A DNA stretch of 64,000 bases from Polaromonas sp. (GCF_010365105.1 NZ_JAAFGZ010000017.1:62001-126000), one strand, 5' to 3'. Positions 1 to 8,944 are shown, counted from the first letter of the stretch. A program made the numbers and translations. The notes: generated by a model not told the origin, from the letters alone.

Positions 1-500
1 TCAAAAAGCTCACGAGCATTACTCAGGTTCTTTTCAACATTTTTCGCAGCAGTAGCTAAACCTTCACATGCTTCATCAAGAATGGCGACTATACGTTGTT
101 GTTCTTGTAGGTTTGTCAATTGAACAGGTAATTTTTCGAAATGCCTCATTCGCAATGATTTCACTGTAGCTCCTACCGCCACGGTGGGAAAATAGTCACT
201 CCTGTAGTGCAGATAGTGATAAAGATATCGAATATCTAGCTTGTCTATTGGTTCAAACAGTGCGTAGGCTCTTTGGTGAAGGTCAAACTTCCCTGAAAAA
301 TGCCTTGGCAGGAATTCTGTACCTTCACCGGGAATAATGAGTGCTTCGCAATCAAACAAATATTGACTGCTACGTTTGATTTTTTTTGATCTGTCAAAGA
401 ATGCAAATTCACCGTCATCAACAGCATCCTGCGTGTCAGACTTTCCGTTCTTAATGGTGCAAAGTTCGCCCATCGGTACAGTACGCCATCCTGCCTTCAT
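1..500 (-). CDS. hsdS: Type I restriction-modification specificity subunit HsdS (3' end beyond window)
   Basis: Open frame of 166 codons starting at an ATG that overlaps the hsdM stop by 4 bp (ATGA), running off the left window edge. HsdS directs the HsdM/HsdR complex to its target sequence. The visible part is the start, a first target-recognition domain (about residues 1-120) and the helical conserved region with LQEQQRIVAILDEA followed by NVEKNLSNARELF, the classic spacer of HsdS proteins. A second recognition domain would lie outside the window. Translational coupling with hsdM supports the call. It shares the lower GC of this end of the window, suggesting transfer. Whether the subunit is intact cannot be seen here. 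Confidence 0.9.
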   Translation of the reverse strand, partial: MKAGWRTVPMGELCTIKNGKSDTQDAVDDGEFAFFDRSKKIKRSSQYLFDCEALIIPGEGTEFLPRHFSGKFDLHQRAYALFEPIDKLDIRYLYHYLHYRSDYFPTVAVGATVKSLRMRHFEKLPVQLTNLQEQQRIVAILDEACEGLATAAKNVEKNLSNARELF

Positions 501-1951
501 AGCAAAGCCTTGATGCTTTCCAGAATCGCTGCACTTTCAATATCAAGCAAGGCAATTTCTTCAATAATTTCCTGTGGACTACGGTGTTGAATCTCTTCAT
601 TGCGATTCGGGTTTTTCACTGATAGGTCATACGTTGACTTGTCAATTCCAGCTATATCTATCGACCATGAATTTGCAGAATTAGCCTTAGTTTTCTGAAG
701 TTCCAAAAACTCAGCCAGATCAGATTCATTCAGGGGATTGGTCTTGCCAAGATTGCGTTCAAGGTTCAGTTGATAGAACCAGACTTTTTTGGTGGGAGTG
801 CCCTTCTCAAAGAACAGCACCACCGTCTTCACACCAGCCCCTGTGAAGGTGCCACCGGGCATGTCGAGAACGGTATGCAGGTTGCAAGATTCCAGCAAGA
901 GCTTGCGCAGACTCACCGACGCATTGTCGGTATTGCTCAGGAATGTGTTCTTGATGATGATGCCTGCTTTGCCATTCACCTTCAAAATCTTGATGAAGTG
1001 CTGCAAAAACAGAAATGAGGTTTCACCCGTTTTAATAGGAAAATTTTGCTGCACTTCGGCGCGTTCCTTGCTGCCAAACGGTGGATTGGCAGCTACCACA
1101 TCGAAGCGATCCTTTTCCTGAATGTCGGCAAGGTTCTCTGCCAGCGTGTTGGTGTGAACAATGTTGGGCGCTTCAATTCCATGCAGGATCATGTTCATCA
1201 CGCCAATGATGTACGCCAGCCCCTTTTTTTCCTTGCCGTAAAAGGTGGACTTTTGCAGGGTTTCCGCATCCTTGGTGGTTAGGGTCTTGCTGGCTTTCAG
1301 GTACTCAAACGCTTCCACCAGAAAACCAGCCGAACCGACAGCACCGTCATAAACCTTGTCACCGATCTTAGGGGCAATGACCTTGATGATGGTCTTGATG
1401 AGGGGGCGCGGCGAGTAATATTCACCACCATTACGACCTGCATTGCCCATGTTGGCAATCTTGGCTTCGTACAAGTGGGACATCTCATGCTTTTCTTCCC
1501 TGCTTCTGAACCGAAGGCCATCGATGATGTTCAGAATTTCACGCAGGTTGTACCCGCTGTGAATGCGGTTTTTCAGTTCGGAAAAAATCTCACCGATCTT
1601 GTATTCGATGGTGTTGGGGCTGACCGCATCAGATTTGAATTTTTTGAGGTACGGGAACAGCTTGTGTTCAACGAAATCCTTGAGGTCATCGCCTGTCAAG
1701 GCTTTGTGGTGGTCGAGCTTGCCATCCGTGCCTTTGGGGATGGCCCAGACCTTCCATGTGAAGTCTTCAGCAATGATGGGCTGGTAGGGCTTGCCTGCTA
1801 GTTGAGCGGCTGTTTGCTTGTCCCGCTCCAAGTCCTCAAGGTACTTCAGGAACAGAATCCATGAGGTCTGTTCGATGTAGTCCAACTCAGAGCCGCAACC
1901 CGCATCCCTGTGCAGAATGTTGTCGATATTTTTAAAGGCTTGCTCAAACAC
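497..1951 (-). CDS. hsdM: Type I restriction-modification DNA methyltransferase subunit HsdM
   Basis: N6-adenine DNA methyltransferase of a type I R-M system, 484 aa. The N-terminal HsdM helical domain (residues 1-150) is followed by the MTase fold: GGEYYSPRPLI (176-185) typical of HsdM, SAM-binding motif I as DGAVGSAGF (202-210) and catalytic motif IV NPPF (289-292). The start is a GTG preceded by AGGAA at 7 nt; no better ATG lies upstream. hsdS follows with a 4-bp overlap. No hsdR is seen; it would have to be left of the window. Together with the small HExxH gene it forms an accessory block next to the tRNA-Pro gene. Confidence 0.93.
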   Translation of the reverse strand: MFEQAFKNIDNILHRDAGCGSELDYIEQTSWILFLKYLEDLERDKQTAAQLAGKPYQPIIAEDFTWKVWAIPKGTDGKLDHHKALTGDDLKDFVEHKLFPYLKKFKSDAVSPNTIEYKIGEIFSELKNRIHSGYNLREILNIIDGLRFRSREEKHEMSHLYEAKIANMGNAGRNGGEYYSPRPLIKTIIKVIAPKIGDKVYDGAVGSAGFLVEAFEYLKASKTLTTKDAETLQKSTFYGKEKKGLAYIIGVMNMILHGIEAPNIVHTNTLAENLADIQEKDRFDVVAANPPFGSKERAEVQQNFPIKTGETSFLFLQHFIKILKVNGKAGIIIKNTFLSNTDNASVSLRKLLLESCNLHTVLDMPGGTFTGAGVKTVVLFFEKGTPTKKVWFYQLNLERNLGKTNPLNESDLAEFLELQKTKANSANSWSIDIAGIDKSTYDLSVKNPNRNEEIQHRSPQEIIEEIALLDIESAAILESIKALL

Positions 1952-2116
1952 GCGGGTTCCTGTCGATTGCTAAGGGGTTGTATGTTGGGGTTACTCAGGT
2001 AACTTTTATCAACATAGTAGCAGCGATATTGGCTGCTTTTCCCTTCAGACAGCTTGTTTGATCCTTAACATGGTAAGTGTGGCAACGTCAAGTTTGGTGA
2101 CGTACTCGCAGCACTT

Positions 2117-2434
2117 TCAAGCCAAGGCTTGCATGGCTTTCTCGTAAGTGATGCCAAGGCGATAGCTCAGCAGCGCATGGGCAGCCTGTTCCTGTGTAAC
2201 GCCACCGAATTCAATTTGCCGTGTGTAGGCTCGAACCTCGGCTGCAAGGCGGAACTTTCGGGATACGAAATACAAGATCACCCATACCGGCGTGATCCAC
2301 GCTTGTTCCCTGTAGTGAACCAATTCGTGTTCGATCAGGGCGTTGTTGCTGCTTTGTTCTGGTCGCACAAAGATGAACGGCCACAGGCAACAGGCGGAGA
2401 AGCTTTTTGGGATCAGGTTTGTGGAAACGACCAT
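2117..2434 (-). CDS. Small HExxH-motif protein of unknown function
   Basis: 105-aa protein with HELVHYREQ at about residue 37, which fits the HExxH zinc-metallopeptidase signature, followed by a hydrophobic segment (ITPVWVILYFVS) and a charged C-terminal region. Short proteins of this kind occur in phages and genomic islands, but I do not recognise a named family. It lies between hsdM and the tRNA-Pro gene on the hsd strand, 165 bp upstream of hsdM. The ATG has no strong ribosome binding site. It may be a zinc-binding protein without protease activity; a third zinc ligand is not obvious. Confidence 0.55.
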   Translation of the reverse strand: MVVSTNLIPKSFSACCLWPFIFVRPEQSSNNALIEHELVHYREQAWITPVWVILYFVSRKFRLAAEVRAYTRQIEFGGVTQEQAAHALLSYRLGITYEKAMQALA

Positions 2435-2599
2435 GGTTATGGTTCAATTCTGGAATTTGTCGGGTTAGACAACCGTGACATGATCAATCTACACAGAAAA
2501 ATAGGCAAGACCGAACGCTAATGCAGTATCGAAGCTCATCCAGCAATTGCCGCAGTGGGGGCAATAGTGGGGGCAACTTTCATGTTCCACCCAGAAAAG

Positions 2600-2636
2600 A
2601 AGAAAGGACTTAGCTCCTTTCGAAGCTAAGTCCTTG
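2600..2636 (-). terminator. Rho-independent terminator downstream of tRNA-Pro
   Basis: A perfect 12-bp inverted repeat (AAGGACTTAGCT at 2604-2615 and its complement at 2624-2635, loop 8 nt). Read on the minus strand it is followed by TTCTTCTTTTC. It sits 8 bp beyond the encoded CCA end of the tRNA, so it most likely ends the tRNA transcript. Confidence 0.75.
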
Positions 2637-2643
2637 ATTCATA

Positions 2644-2720
2644 TGGTCGGTGTGAAAGGATTCGAACCTTCGACCCCTTGCACCCCATGCAAGTGCGCTA
2701 CCAGGCTGCGCCACACACCG
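2644..2720 (-). tRNA. proL: tRNA-Pro (anticodon GGG)
   Basis: 77-nt cloverleaf including an encoded CCA. The acceptor stem starts CGGTGTG. The anticodon arm is CTTGC-ATGGGGT-GCAAG, giving anticodon GGG in a 7-nt loop. The T arm contains GGTTCGAATCC. It closes the thrS-to-merR translation gene block, the usual position in Comamonadaceae. The 3' end faces the hsd island, so the gene is a plausible integrase target site, although no integrase gene or second attachment repeat is visible. Confidence 0.96.
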
Positions 2721-2748
2721 ACAAGCTATTATAACCCGATGAAAATCA

Positions 2749-3246
2749 CTATCTGTCGATAGATCCAAGCAGATCACGGATGTTCATCAACTCGTGACGT
2801 AGGATGGCGAGAAGTGGCTGGACAGCTGCTGGATCTGAAACAATTTCGTCATCAATCGCCCTATTTTGAGGCGTGGCTCTATTCGCCGAAGAGCCCTGCA
2901 CAAGGGAAAAGGAGTTTCCATTCTGCTGCGCTTGTGACTTCATTTGCATAAGCATTGGATCACTGTCAGAAGCCTCGCCAGATGCGCTAGGTAAAGCTTC
3001 CTGAAGCTTATTCTGGGCACCAACAATTGTGAATTTCTGCTCATACAAAAGTTGGCGAATTTGACGAATCAATTTCACCTCATGAAGCTGGTAATAGCGG
3101 CGATTGCCGCGTCTTTTCATGGGGCTTAATTGAGTGAATTCCTGCTCCCAATAGCGAAGAACATGAGGTTTTACACCGCACAGCTTGCTGACTTCGCTGA
3201 TGGTGAAGTAGCGTTTTGCTGGAATAGGAGGAAAGGAATTCTCCAA
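2749..3246 (-). CDS. MerR-family transcriptional regulator (ihfA-linked)
   Basis: 165-aa regulator with an N-terminal winged helix-turn-helix of the MerR family (residues 12-80: YFTISEVSKLCGVKPHVLRY, then the RRGNRRYYQ wing). It lacks the cysteine-rich metal site of MerR proper. The C-terminal half is low in similarity to known effector domains. It follows ihfA on the same strand by about 90 bp, a conserved arrangement in beta- and gammaproteobacteria, and is followed by tRNA-Pro. Its regulatory target is unknown and nothing here identifies a ligand. Confidence 0.85.
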   Translation of the reverse strand: MENSFPPIPAKRYFTISEVSKLCGVKPHVLRYWEQEFTQLSPMKRRGNRRYYQLHEVKLIRQIRQLLYEQKFTIVGAQNKLQEALPSASGEASDSDPMLMQMKSQAQQNGNSFSLVQGSSANRATPQNRAIDDEIVSDPAAVQPLLAILRHELMNIRDLLGSIDR

Positions 3247-3337
3247 TTAAATCAATGCCCTTCGAAAAGAAGTTTTGAATTTACTCCAACTTCCTCAGCA
3301 TCGCAAAGGGAGTCCGATCATGCCGTATTGCCCGTTG

Positions 3338-3688
3338 TTAAATAGCTTCTATTTCGGGTTCACCGATGGGTATTCCCTGGATCTGATCCTTTAGCTTGTG
3401 GCTGGCGTGAAAGGTTACCACCCGCCTGGATCCAATTGGAATAGATTCACCGGTTCGGGGATTCCGTCCTGGCCGGGGCGCCTTGGTGCGTATCTGAAAA
3501 TTGCCAAATCCAGATATCTTGACATCTTTCCCTTCAATCAAACATTCGGAAATGAGTTCAAAAAATGCATCGATCATTTCCTTGGATTCGCGTTTGTTGA
3601 GCCCTATCTGCTCAAACAACAAGTCAGCCAGATGCGCTTTGGTAAGCGCTGGTGTCTCAAGACTTTCAAAAGAAAATTCCATGGGCAT
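3338..3688 (-). CDS. ihfA: Integration host factor subunit alpha
   Basis: DNA-bending histone-like protein; pairs with IhfB to bend DNA in recombination, replication and transcription. The HU/IHF fold is complete: ALTKAHLADLLFEQIGLNKRES at the N terminus, the DNA-contacting GFGNFQIRTKAPRPGRNPRTGE signature and VVTFHASHKLK near the end. I place the start at the ATG giving MPMEFSFE (116 aa), preceded by AGAAAG; an upstream TTG would add nine residues but has no ribosome site. It follows pheT closely, as in most proteobacteria, and is probably cotranscribed with it. Confidence 0.95.
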   Translation of the reverse strand: MPMEFSFESLETPALTKAHLADLLFEQIGLNKRESKEMIDAFFELISECLIEGKDVKISGFGNFQIRTKAPRPGRNPRTGESIPIGSRRVVTFHASHKLKDQIQGIPIGEPEIEAI

Positions 3689-3732
3689 CTTTCTGATTGT
3701 TGCTTGTTTTTTCAATGGTCTGTATCGAACGC

Positions 3733-6159
3733 TTAAGCGCGCAACCTGGCCTGAAGCCGGACTTGCAGCATTGCCACGATTTCCTGAACCACTGCATCAA
3801 TCGACTCATCAGTCAAAGTGGCCGTATCGCTGGAAAGGACCAGACGCACCGCCAGACTTTTTTCACCCAGTTGGATATTCAGGCTGGCATGCTGCGCTCG
3901 GTACACATCGAACAAGGTCGCCTTCTTGAGCAAGCCTTGCGTATTGGCATCATTAATGGCAGACATGAGCGCTGCATGGCTAACACTTTCCTGCACGATC
4001 ACTGCAATATCGCGCTCAACAGGCTGGAACTTGCTGACGGTCTTGAAAACCGGCACTTGACGCTGCAGAACGGCATCGAGTTCGAGTTCAAAGAGCAGGG
4101 GCGCCTGAGTCAGTTCGTAGCCTTGTCGCCACTGCGGATGCAGTTCACCCACAAAGCCGATCGGCTTTCCGTCTACAGACACGCTGGCGCACCGTCCCGG
4201 ATGCATGGCAGGATGCGTTGCTGGTGCGAAAACAGCTTGAAGCGGTGCCAGCAAGGCTTCAACATCTCCCCTGACATCGAAAAAATCGACGCCCTTGTCA
4301 GACTGGCCCCAATACAACGCAGCGCGTGGGCCATAGGCCAGCCCCGCGACCCGCATGGGCTGGTTGAAGCCGGCAACGGTTGTATCAGTATCCTGGCTTT
4401 GTGGGTCGCGCAGAAAAACCCGGCCCAACTCAAAGACATTCACACGCGAAGCTTTGCGGTCCAGGTTGAACTTCAGCACCTGCAGCAATGAGCCCAGCAG
4501 CGAGGAACGCATGACGCTCATCTGGCTGGCAATCGGGTTCAGCAGTTTGATGGGATCAGGATTGCCAGCCAGTTCGTTTTCCCAGCGCGCTTCGACAAAA
4601 CTGAAATTGATGGTTTCCTGGTAACCCAGCGACGCAAGAGCACGACGCACGGCAAACGGACTGCGTTCGGCTTCAGGGCGGATTCGGGCAGTGATGGGGG
4701 CAAGTGGCGGTGTTTCCGGCAACTGGTCATAACCCACAATACGCACCACTTCTTCAATCAGGTCTTCCTCTATTTGCAAGTCAAAACGGTAGCTTGGTGG
4801 CGTAACTGTCAACAGGCCCTCGCCCGTCTTGACATCCAGGCCCAGGCGAACAAGTGCATCCTGGCATTGCGCCTGCGTCAGCGGCATGCCGATGATCTTG
4901 GCTGCACGCGCCACGCGCAAGGTCACTGGCACTGCCTTTGGAAGGTTGACCTGAAGGTCGTCAACCGGCCCACAGATCGTTTCTGGTGTTCCGCAAATGT
5001 CGATGATGAGTTGAGTGATGCGTTCGATATGCTCCACGGTCTGTCCAGCGTCAACCCCACGCTCAAAACGGTGGCCGGCATCGGTGGAAAAGTTGTAGCG
5101 GCGTGACCGGCCTGCGATGGCCTTGGGCCACCAGAAAGCAGCTTCAACATAGATATTTTTCGTATCGTCAGACACGGCCGTGGCATCGCCCCCCATGATG
5201 CCGGCAAGCGATTCAACCTGCTGGTCGTCAGCGATCACGCCGACCCGTTCATCAACTACGACGGTATTGCCGTTCAGCAGCTTGAGTGTCTCCCCAGGCT
5301 TGCCCCAGCGAATATCCAGCCCACCCTGGATCTTGTCGAGGTCGAAGATATGGCTGGGGCGGCCCAGCTCGAACATCACGTAGTTGGAAATATCCACCAG
5401 CGCCGCCACGCTGCGCTGACCGCAGCGCGCCAGGCGATCGGCCATCCATGACGGCGTTGCCGCTTGCGGATTCACGTTGCGCACGATACGGCCCGAAAAG
5501 CGGCCGCATAGGTCGGGCGCGCTCACCTTGACAGCGAGCTTGTCCTGGTTGCCGACCCGTACCGATGGGAAAGACGGCGTATTCAAGGGCGAACCGGTCA
5601 GCGCCGCAAGCTCGCGTGCCACACCGTAGACGCTCAGGCAGTGCGCCAGATTAGGCGTGAGCTTGAGCGTGAACAATGTGTCATCCAGTTTGAGATGAGC
5701 GCGGATATCCTGCCCCACCGGCGCGTCAGGTGCCAGTTCCAAAAGGCCGCCATGGTCCTCCGAAAGCTTGAGCTCCCGCGCCGAGCACAGCATGCCTTCA
5801 CTCTCGACTCCGCGCAGTTTGCCCACCTTGATCAGGAAGGGCTTGCCATCTTCGCCGGGGGGCAGTTCGGCCCCCACCAGTGCGCAAGGCACCTTGATGC
5901 CAACTCGGGCATTGGGCGCCCCACAGACGATGGTGAGGAACTTGCCTTGTCCCACGTCAACCTGGCACACGCGCAGCCGGTCGGCGTTGGGATGCTGCAG
6001 GGCTTCCATGATTTCACCGACCACTATGAGGTTGAACGGCGGTGCGAACGGCTTGAGTTCTTCAACCTCAAGTCCGGCCATGGTCAGGGTTTCAGCGAGT
6101 TGCTCGGTGCTGATCGGTGGATTGCAAAATTCGCGCAACCAGGATTCTGGAAATTGCAT
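3733..6159 (-). CDS. pheT: Phenylalanine--tRNA ligase beta subunit
   Basis: Large subunit of the heterotetrameric PheRS that charges tRNA-Phe, 808 aa (usual about 795-810). Visible domains in order: EMAP-like tRNA-binding domain near residues 40-150 (GEIMEALQHPNADRLRVCQV), B3/B4 editing domain, B5 domain around 400-480, and the C-terminal ferredoxin-fold anticodon-binding domain (FQPVERDIAVIV) to the end. It lies 36 bp after pheS on the same strand and precedes ihfA, so the three are probably one transcript. Confidence 0.98.
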   Translation of the reverse strand: MQFPESWLREFCNPPISTEQLAETLTMAGLEVEELKPFAPPFNLIVVGEIMEALQHPNADRLRVCQVDVGQGKFLTIVCGAPNARVGIKVPCALVGAELPPGEDGKPFLIKVGKLRGVESEGMLCSARELKLSEDHGGLLELAPDAPVGQDIRAHLKLDDTLFTLKLTPNLAHCLSVYGVARELAALTGSPLNTPSFPSVRVGNQDKLAVKVSAPDLCGRFSGRIVRNVNPQAATPSWMADRLARCGQRSVAALVDISNYVMFELGRPSHIFDLDKIQGGLDIRWGKPGETLKLLNGNTVVVDERVGVIADDQQVESLAGIMGGDATAVSDDTKNIYVEAAFWWPKAIAGRSRRYNFSTDAGHRFERGVDAGQTVEHIERITQLIIDICGTPETICGPVDDLQVNLPKAVPVTLRVARAAKIIGMPLTQAQCQDALVRLGLDVKTGEGLLTVTPPSYRFDLQIEEDLIEEVVRIVGYDQLPETPPLAPITARIRPEAERSPFAVRRALASLGYQETINFSFVEARWENELAGNPDPIKLLNPIASQMSVMRSSLLGSLLQVLKFNLDRKASRVNVFELGRVFLRDPQSQDTDTTVAGFNQPMRVAGLAYGPRAALYWGQSDKGVDFFDVRGDVEALLAPLQAVFAPATHPAMHPGRCASVSVDGKPIGFVGELHPQWRQGYELTQAPLLFELELDAVLQRQVPVFKTVSKFQPVERDIAVIVQESVSHAALMSAINDANTQGLLKKATLFDVYRAQHASLNIQLGEKSLAVRLVLSSDTATLTDESIDAVVQEIVAMLQVRLQARLRA

Positions 6160-6195
6160 GGTGTGGCCTTGTTCTTTCGTTTGCTGTTCTTGTTG

Positions 6196-7260
6196 TTATG
6201 ACTGAAACTGGGACAGGAAGCGGATGTCGCCATCAAAGAACAAGCGCAGGTCATTGACGCCGTAGCGCAGCATGGTCAACCTGTCCGGCCCCATGCCAAA
6301 AGCGAAACCGATGTACTTTTCAGGATCGAGTCCCATGTTGCGCACCACATTCGGGTGGACCTGCCCCGAACCTGCCACTTCAAGCCAGCGGCCCGACAAC
6401 GGCCCCGACTGGAACTGAATATCGATTTCGGCACTTGGCTCGGTGAACGGGAAGAAACTGGGGCGAAAGCGAAGCACCAGATCATTGCTCTCAAAAAAAG
6501 TACGGCAAAAATCGGTGAATACAAACTTCAGATCCTTGAAACTCACGTTTTCGCCAATCCACAGCCCTTCGCACTGGTGAAACATCGGCGAATGTGTCGC
6601 ATCGCTGTCAACGCGGTAAGTACGGCCCGGGGCAATCACGCGAATTTCGGGCATACGGCCCCCGGCATCAATCAGTGCGCGATGCTTTTTGACATGCTGG
6701 ACGGCATAGCGGATCTGCATTGGGCTGGTATGGGTGCGCAGCAAGTTGGGTGCATTTTCCGTACCACCCTCGACATAAAAAGTGTCGTGCATGGACCGCG
6801 CCGGATGGTCTTCGGGTGTATTGAGAGCAGTAAAGTTAAACCAGTCGGTCTCAATTTCCGGTCCCTGCGCCACATCAAAACCCATGGAGCCGAAAATGGC
6901 TTCAATCCGCTCCAAAGTGAGTGACACGGGATGCAGGCCGCCCCTGGAACGCTGGCGGCCAGGAAGGGTCACGTCGAGCGCCTCGGCTTTTAACTGCTTT
7001 TCAAGTTCGGCATTCGCAAGTGCCTGGCGACGCTCGCTCAACGCGGTTTCGATCGCCTGTTTGGCCAGATTGACGGCAGCACCGCGGGATTTTTTCTCTT
7101 CCACCGAAAGCTGCGACATACCCTTCATGAATTCGGTAATACGGCCCGATTTACCAAGAAATTGTGCTTTTGCATTTTCCAGATCTGCGGGCGTTACAGT
7201 CTGCGCAAAGTTGGCTTTGGCAGTAGCTATGAGTTCATTGAGGGTATCGGCGTCGTTCAT
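6196..7260 (-). CDS. pheS: Phenylalanine--tRNA ligase alpha subunit
   Basis: Catalytic subunit of PheRS, 354 aa. The N-terminal coiled coil (residues 1-90) is followed by the class II synthetase core: motif 2 region with [19 protein letters not shown] and motif 3 [17 protein letters not shown] near the C terminus. The start ATG is preceded by AGAG. It is separated from rplT by a 173-bp gap holding a terminator-like hairpin, so pheST may have its own promoter or an attenuator. No Phe-rich leader peptide was recognised in that gap. Confidence 0.98.
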   Translation of the reverse strand: MNDADTLNELIATAKANFAQTVTPADLENAKAQFLGKSGRITEFMKGMSQLSVEEKKSRGAAVNLAKQAIETALSERRQALANAELEKQLKAEALDVTLPGRQRSRGGLHPVSLTLERIEAIFGSMGFDVAQGPEIETDWFNFTALNTPEDHPARSMHDTFYVEGGTENAPNLLRTHTSPMQIRYAVQHVKKHRALIDAGGRMPEIRVIAPGRTYRVDSDATHSPMFHQCEGLWIGENVSFKDLKFVFTDFCRTFFESNDLVLRFRPSFFPFTEPSAEIDIQFQSGPLSGRWLEVAGSGQVHPNVVRNMGLDPEKYIGFAFGMGPDRLTMLRYGVNDLRLFFDGDIRFLSQFQS

Positions 7261-7348
7261 AAGATCTCTAGTACGGGTGCAGGAAGAAACACAGCAGCGC
7301 TACTTTCGGTCACGCGATCATGACAAGGACGCTACACGGAAGGCCATG

Positions 7349-7381
7349 AAAAAGGGCCAGAGCCTTTTCAAGCTCCAGCCC
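7349..7381 (-). terminator. Rho-independent terminator or attenuator between rplT and pheS
   Basis: On the minus strand a 10-bp stem GGGCTGGAGC/GCTCTGGCCC (two G-U wobbles in RNA) closes an 8-nt loop and is followed directly by TTTTTC. It sits about 50 nt after the rplT stop and about 90 nt before the pheS start. It could end the infC-rpmI-rplT transcript or attenuate pheST. Confidence 0.65.
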
Positions 7382-7401
7382 TCTATTTTCCTATGCAAGC
7401 A

Positions 7402-7418
7402 GCTATTTATTTAATAGC
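7402..7418. repeat. 17-bp dispersed repeat GCTAT-N7-ATAGC, copy at rplT 3' end
   Basis: Palindromic GCTATTTATTTAATAGC, 16 bp beyond the rplT stop. It is one of at least nine copies with the same 5-7-5 spacing in this window and is preceded by AAGCA, as in other copies. Confidence 0.8.
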
Positions 7419-7433
7419 GTACTGTCCTGAAAA

Positions 7434-7790
7434 TCAGGCAGCCAGCTTGGCTTTGGCCTGCTCGACGATAGCGCCAAAGGCAGCGCTGTCGTGAATCGCC
7501 ATATCGGACAGAACCTTGCGGTCAATCTCGATACCAGCTTTTTTCAGGCCATTGGCAAACTGGCTATAGGTCAGGCCAAATGAACGGCTTGCGGCATTGA
7601 TACGGGCGATCCACAGACGGCGGAACACACGCTTTTTGTTACGACGGTCACGGTAGGCGTATTGCCCAGCCTTCATTACCGCTTCTTTGGCGATCCGGAA
7701 GACATTACCGCGGCGACCGCGAAAACCTTTTGCAAGGGCCAGGACTTTTTTGTGGCGGGGAGCCGTTACACCACGTTTGACGCGAGGCAT
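7434..7790 (-). CDS. rplT: 50S ribosomal protein L20
   Basis: 118-aa basic ribosomal protein needed early in 50S assembly; also an mRNA-binding autorepressor in enterobacteria. The sequence is full length, with the N-terminal basic extension ([23 protein letters not shown] up to residue 23) and the conserved [11 protein letters not shown] stretch. The ATG has AAGGAG at 7 nt. It follows rpmI by 25 bp as in the standard infC-rpmI-rplT operon. Confidence 0.98.
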   Translation of the reverse strand: MPRVKRGVTAPRHKKVLALAKGFRGRRGNVFRIAKEAVMKAGQYAYRDRRNKKRVFRRLWIARINAASRSFGLTYSQFANGLKKAGIEIDRKVLSDMAIHDSAAFGAIVEQAKAKLAA

Positions 7791-7815
7791 GTATTACTCC
7801 TTGTTCGTCGTTAAA

Positions 7816-8019
7816 TTAAATGCCACGGCCTGGCAGCATCTGCGCCATGTGACCCATATTGGTCTCATGAACAGCTACTGATCCACGCAGTTGGCGTTTG
7901 TTTTTGGTGGTCTTCTTGGTCAAGATGTGACGTTTGAAGGCTTGACCACGTTTTACCGTGCCACCTGGACGAACGCGAAAACGCTTTTTGGCGCCGCTTT
8001 TGGTCTTCATTTTGGGCAT
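7816..8019 (-). CDS. rpmI: 50S ribosomal protein L35
   Basis: 67-aa ribosomal protein; the start [14 protein letters not shown] and the K/R-rich middle ([17 protein letters not shown]) are diagnostic of bL35. I chose the ATG preceded by AAGGAG at about 8 nt rather than longer in-frame extensions, because family members begin with MPKMKT. It sits between infC and rplT. The 252-bp gap upstream probably carries the leader by which L20 controls rpmI-rplT in other bacteria, but that control is not proven here. Confidence 0.97.
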   Translation of the reverse strand: MPKMKTKSGAKKRFRVRPGGTVKRGQAFKRHILTKKTTKNKRQLRGSVAVHETNMGHMAQMLPGRGI

Positions 8020-8271
8020 ATATATGCTCCTTTTCGTTTGTGCTCGTGAGGCGCTGCGAAACTTTCGCAAACTTGATGGCCCCGAGCCACTTGTCATGAC
8101 AGGATTTAACACTTGCCATTGGCGCAACGGCTTTCATGCCGTTACTTTCGGACGTCTGGCTTAACGCTAGAAGTCGCAGGAACATCGTTTAGATGCACCT
8201 TTATTACTTGATTGACAGAATCCTCAAATCATTCTAAGGAGGTCAGATGGCCCAACCTCGGCAGGCAAACC
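8020..8271 (-). promoter_or_regulatory. Long infC-rpmI intergenic leader with hairpins
   Basis: 252 bp without a gene between infC and rpmI. On the rpmI strand it can form the hairpins AACGGC-N6-GCCGTT (8126-8143) and TGCGAAA-G-TTTCGCA (8055-8069). In E. coli an L20-binding pseudoknot lies in this part of the operon. Whether these hairpins do that here is an inference; I could not match the known L20 site. Confidence 0.35.
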
Positions 8272-8850
8272 TTACGCAACCTCTGCCGATACTTTCGAAG
8301 CAACTTTCTTGCGACCAGGTGCGATCATCATGACCATCTGCCGACCTTCAAGCTTTGGAAACTGTTCCACCAAAATCAAATCTGCCAATTCGTCACGAAT
8401 CCGCGCCAGCAAGGCCAAGCCCAGCTCTTGATGCGTAATTTCCCGGCCACGGAAGCGCAACGTAATCTTGCACTTGTCGCCATCTTCCAGAAAACGCTTG
8501 ATGTTGCGTAGTTTGATGTTGTAGTCGCCGTCGTCGGTACCGGGACGGAACTTGACTTCCTTGACCTCGATCACCTTTTGCTTGGACTTCGCCTCTGCAG
8601 CTTTTTTCTGTTCGGCATACTTGAATTTGCCGTAATCCATCAATCGGCAAACAGGCGGCATGGCCGTTGGCGAAATCTCAACCAAGTCCACATCCGCTTC
8701 ACCAGCCAAGCGCAACGCTTCCATCAGACTGACAACGCCTAAAGGTTCGTTGTCTGGCCCGGTAAGGCGTACTTCAGGGGCCATGATTTCACGGTTCAAG
8801 CGGTGCTTGCGTTCTTCACGGTGACGGCGGTCACGAAATTCTGTAGCGAT
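8272..8850 (-). CDS. infC: Translation initiation factor IF-3, with ATC start codon
   Basis: IF-3 binds the 30S subunit and checks start-codon and initiator-tRNA pairing. The protein is 192 aa. The N-domain includes [20 protein letters not shown] and the [11 protein letters not shown] linker, and the C-domain [20 protein letters not shown] start at the internal TTG (MNREIMAPE) would miss 17 conserved residues. The frame extends to an ATC giving [20 protein letters not shown], the usual betaproteobacterial N terminus, with AAGGA 8 nt before it and a stop codon five codons upstream. Non-AUG starts are known for infC (AUU in E. coli) and underlie its autoregulation. Confidence 0.93.
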   Translation of the reverse strand: MATEFRDRRHREERKHRLNREIMAPEVRLTGPDNEPLGVVSLMEALRLAGEADVDLVEISPTAMPPVCRLMDYGKFKYAEQKKAAEAKSKQKVIEVKEVKFRPGTDDGDYNIKLRNIKRFLEDGDKCKITLRFRGREITHQELGLALLARIRDELADLILVEQFPKLEGRQMVMMIAPGRKKVASKVSAEVA

Positions 8851-8871
8851 GGTGCGAATCCTTCAATATCT

Positions 8872-8888
8872 GCTATAAAAGCTATAGC
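8872..8888. repeat. 17-bp dispersed repeat, copy between thrS and infC
   Basis: GCTATAAAAGCTATAGC, 5-7-5 spacing, lying 56 bp after the thrS stop and in the infC leader. A GGACGGGCG block lies just beyond it on the minus strand, as near some other copies. Confidence 0.7.
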
Positions 8889-8944
8889 TGCTTACGCCCG
8901 TCCAGCGAGGACATTAAACTTGATTCATTTAAAATTTATAAAAA

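Noticed and set aside
2520-2636. Short plus-strand frame ending GLSSFRS before tRNA-Pro, considered as an integrase C terminus
   Set aside because: It coincides with the tRNA terminator hairpin, and nothing upstream shows tyrosine-recombinase residues.
3338-3350. AATAGC/TATT-like sequence at the ihfA end as a further copy of the dispersed repeat
   Set aside because: Arms are in the wrong order and the spacing does not fit GCTAT-N7-ATAGC; it is coding sequence.
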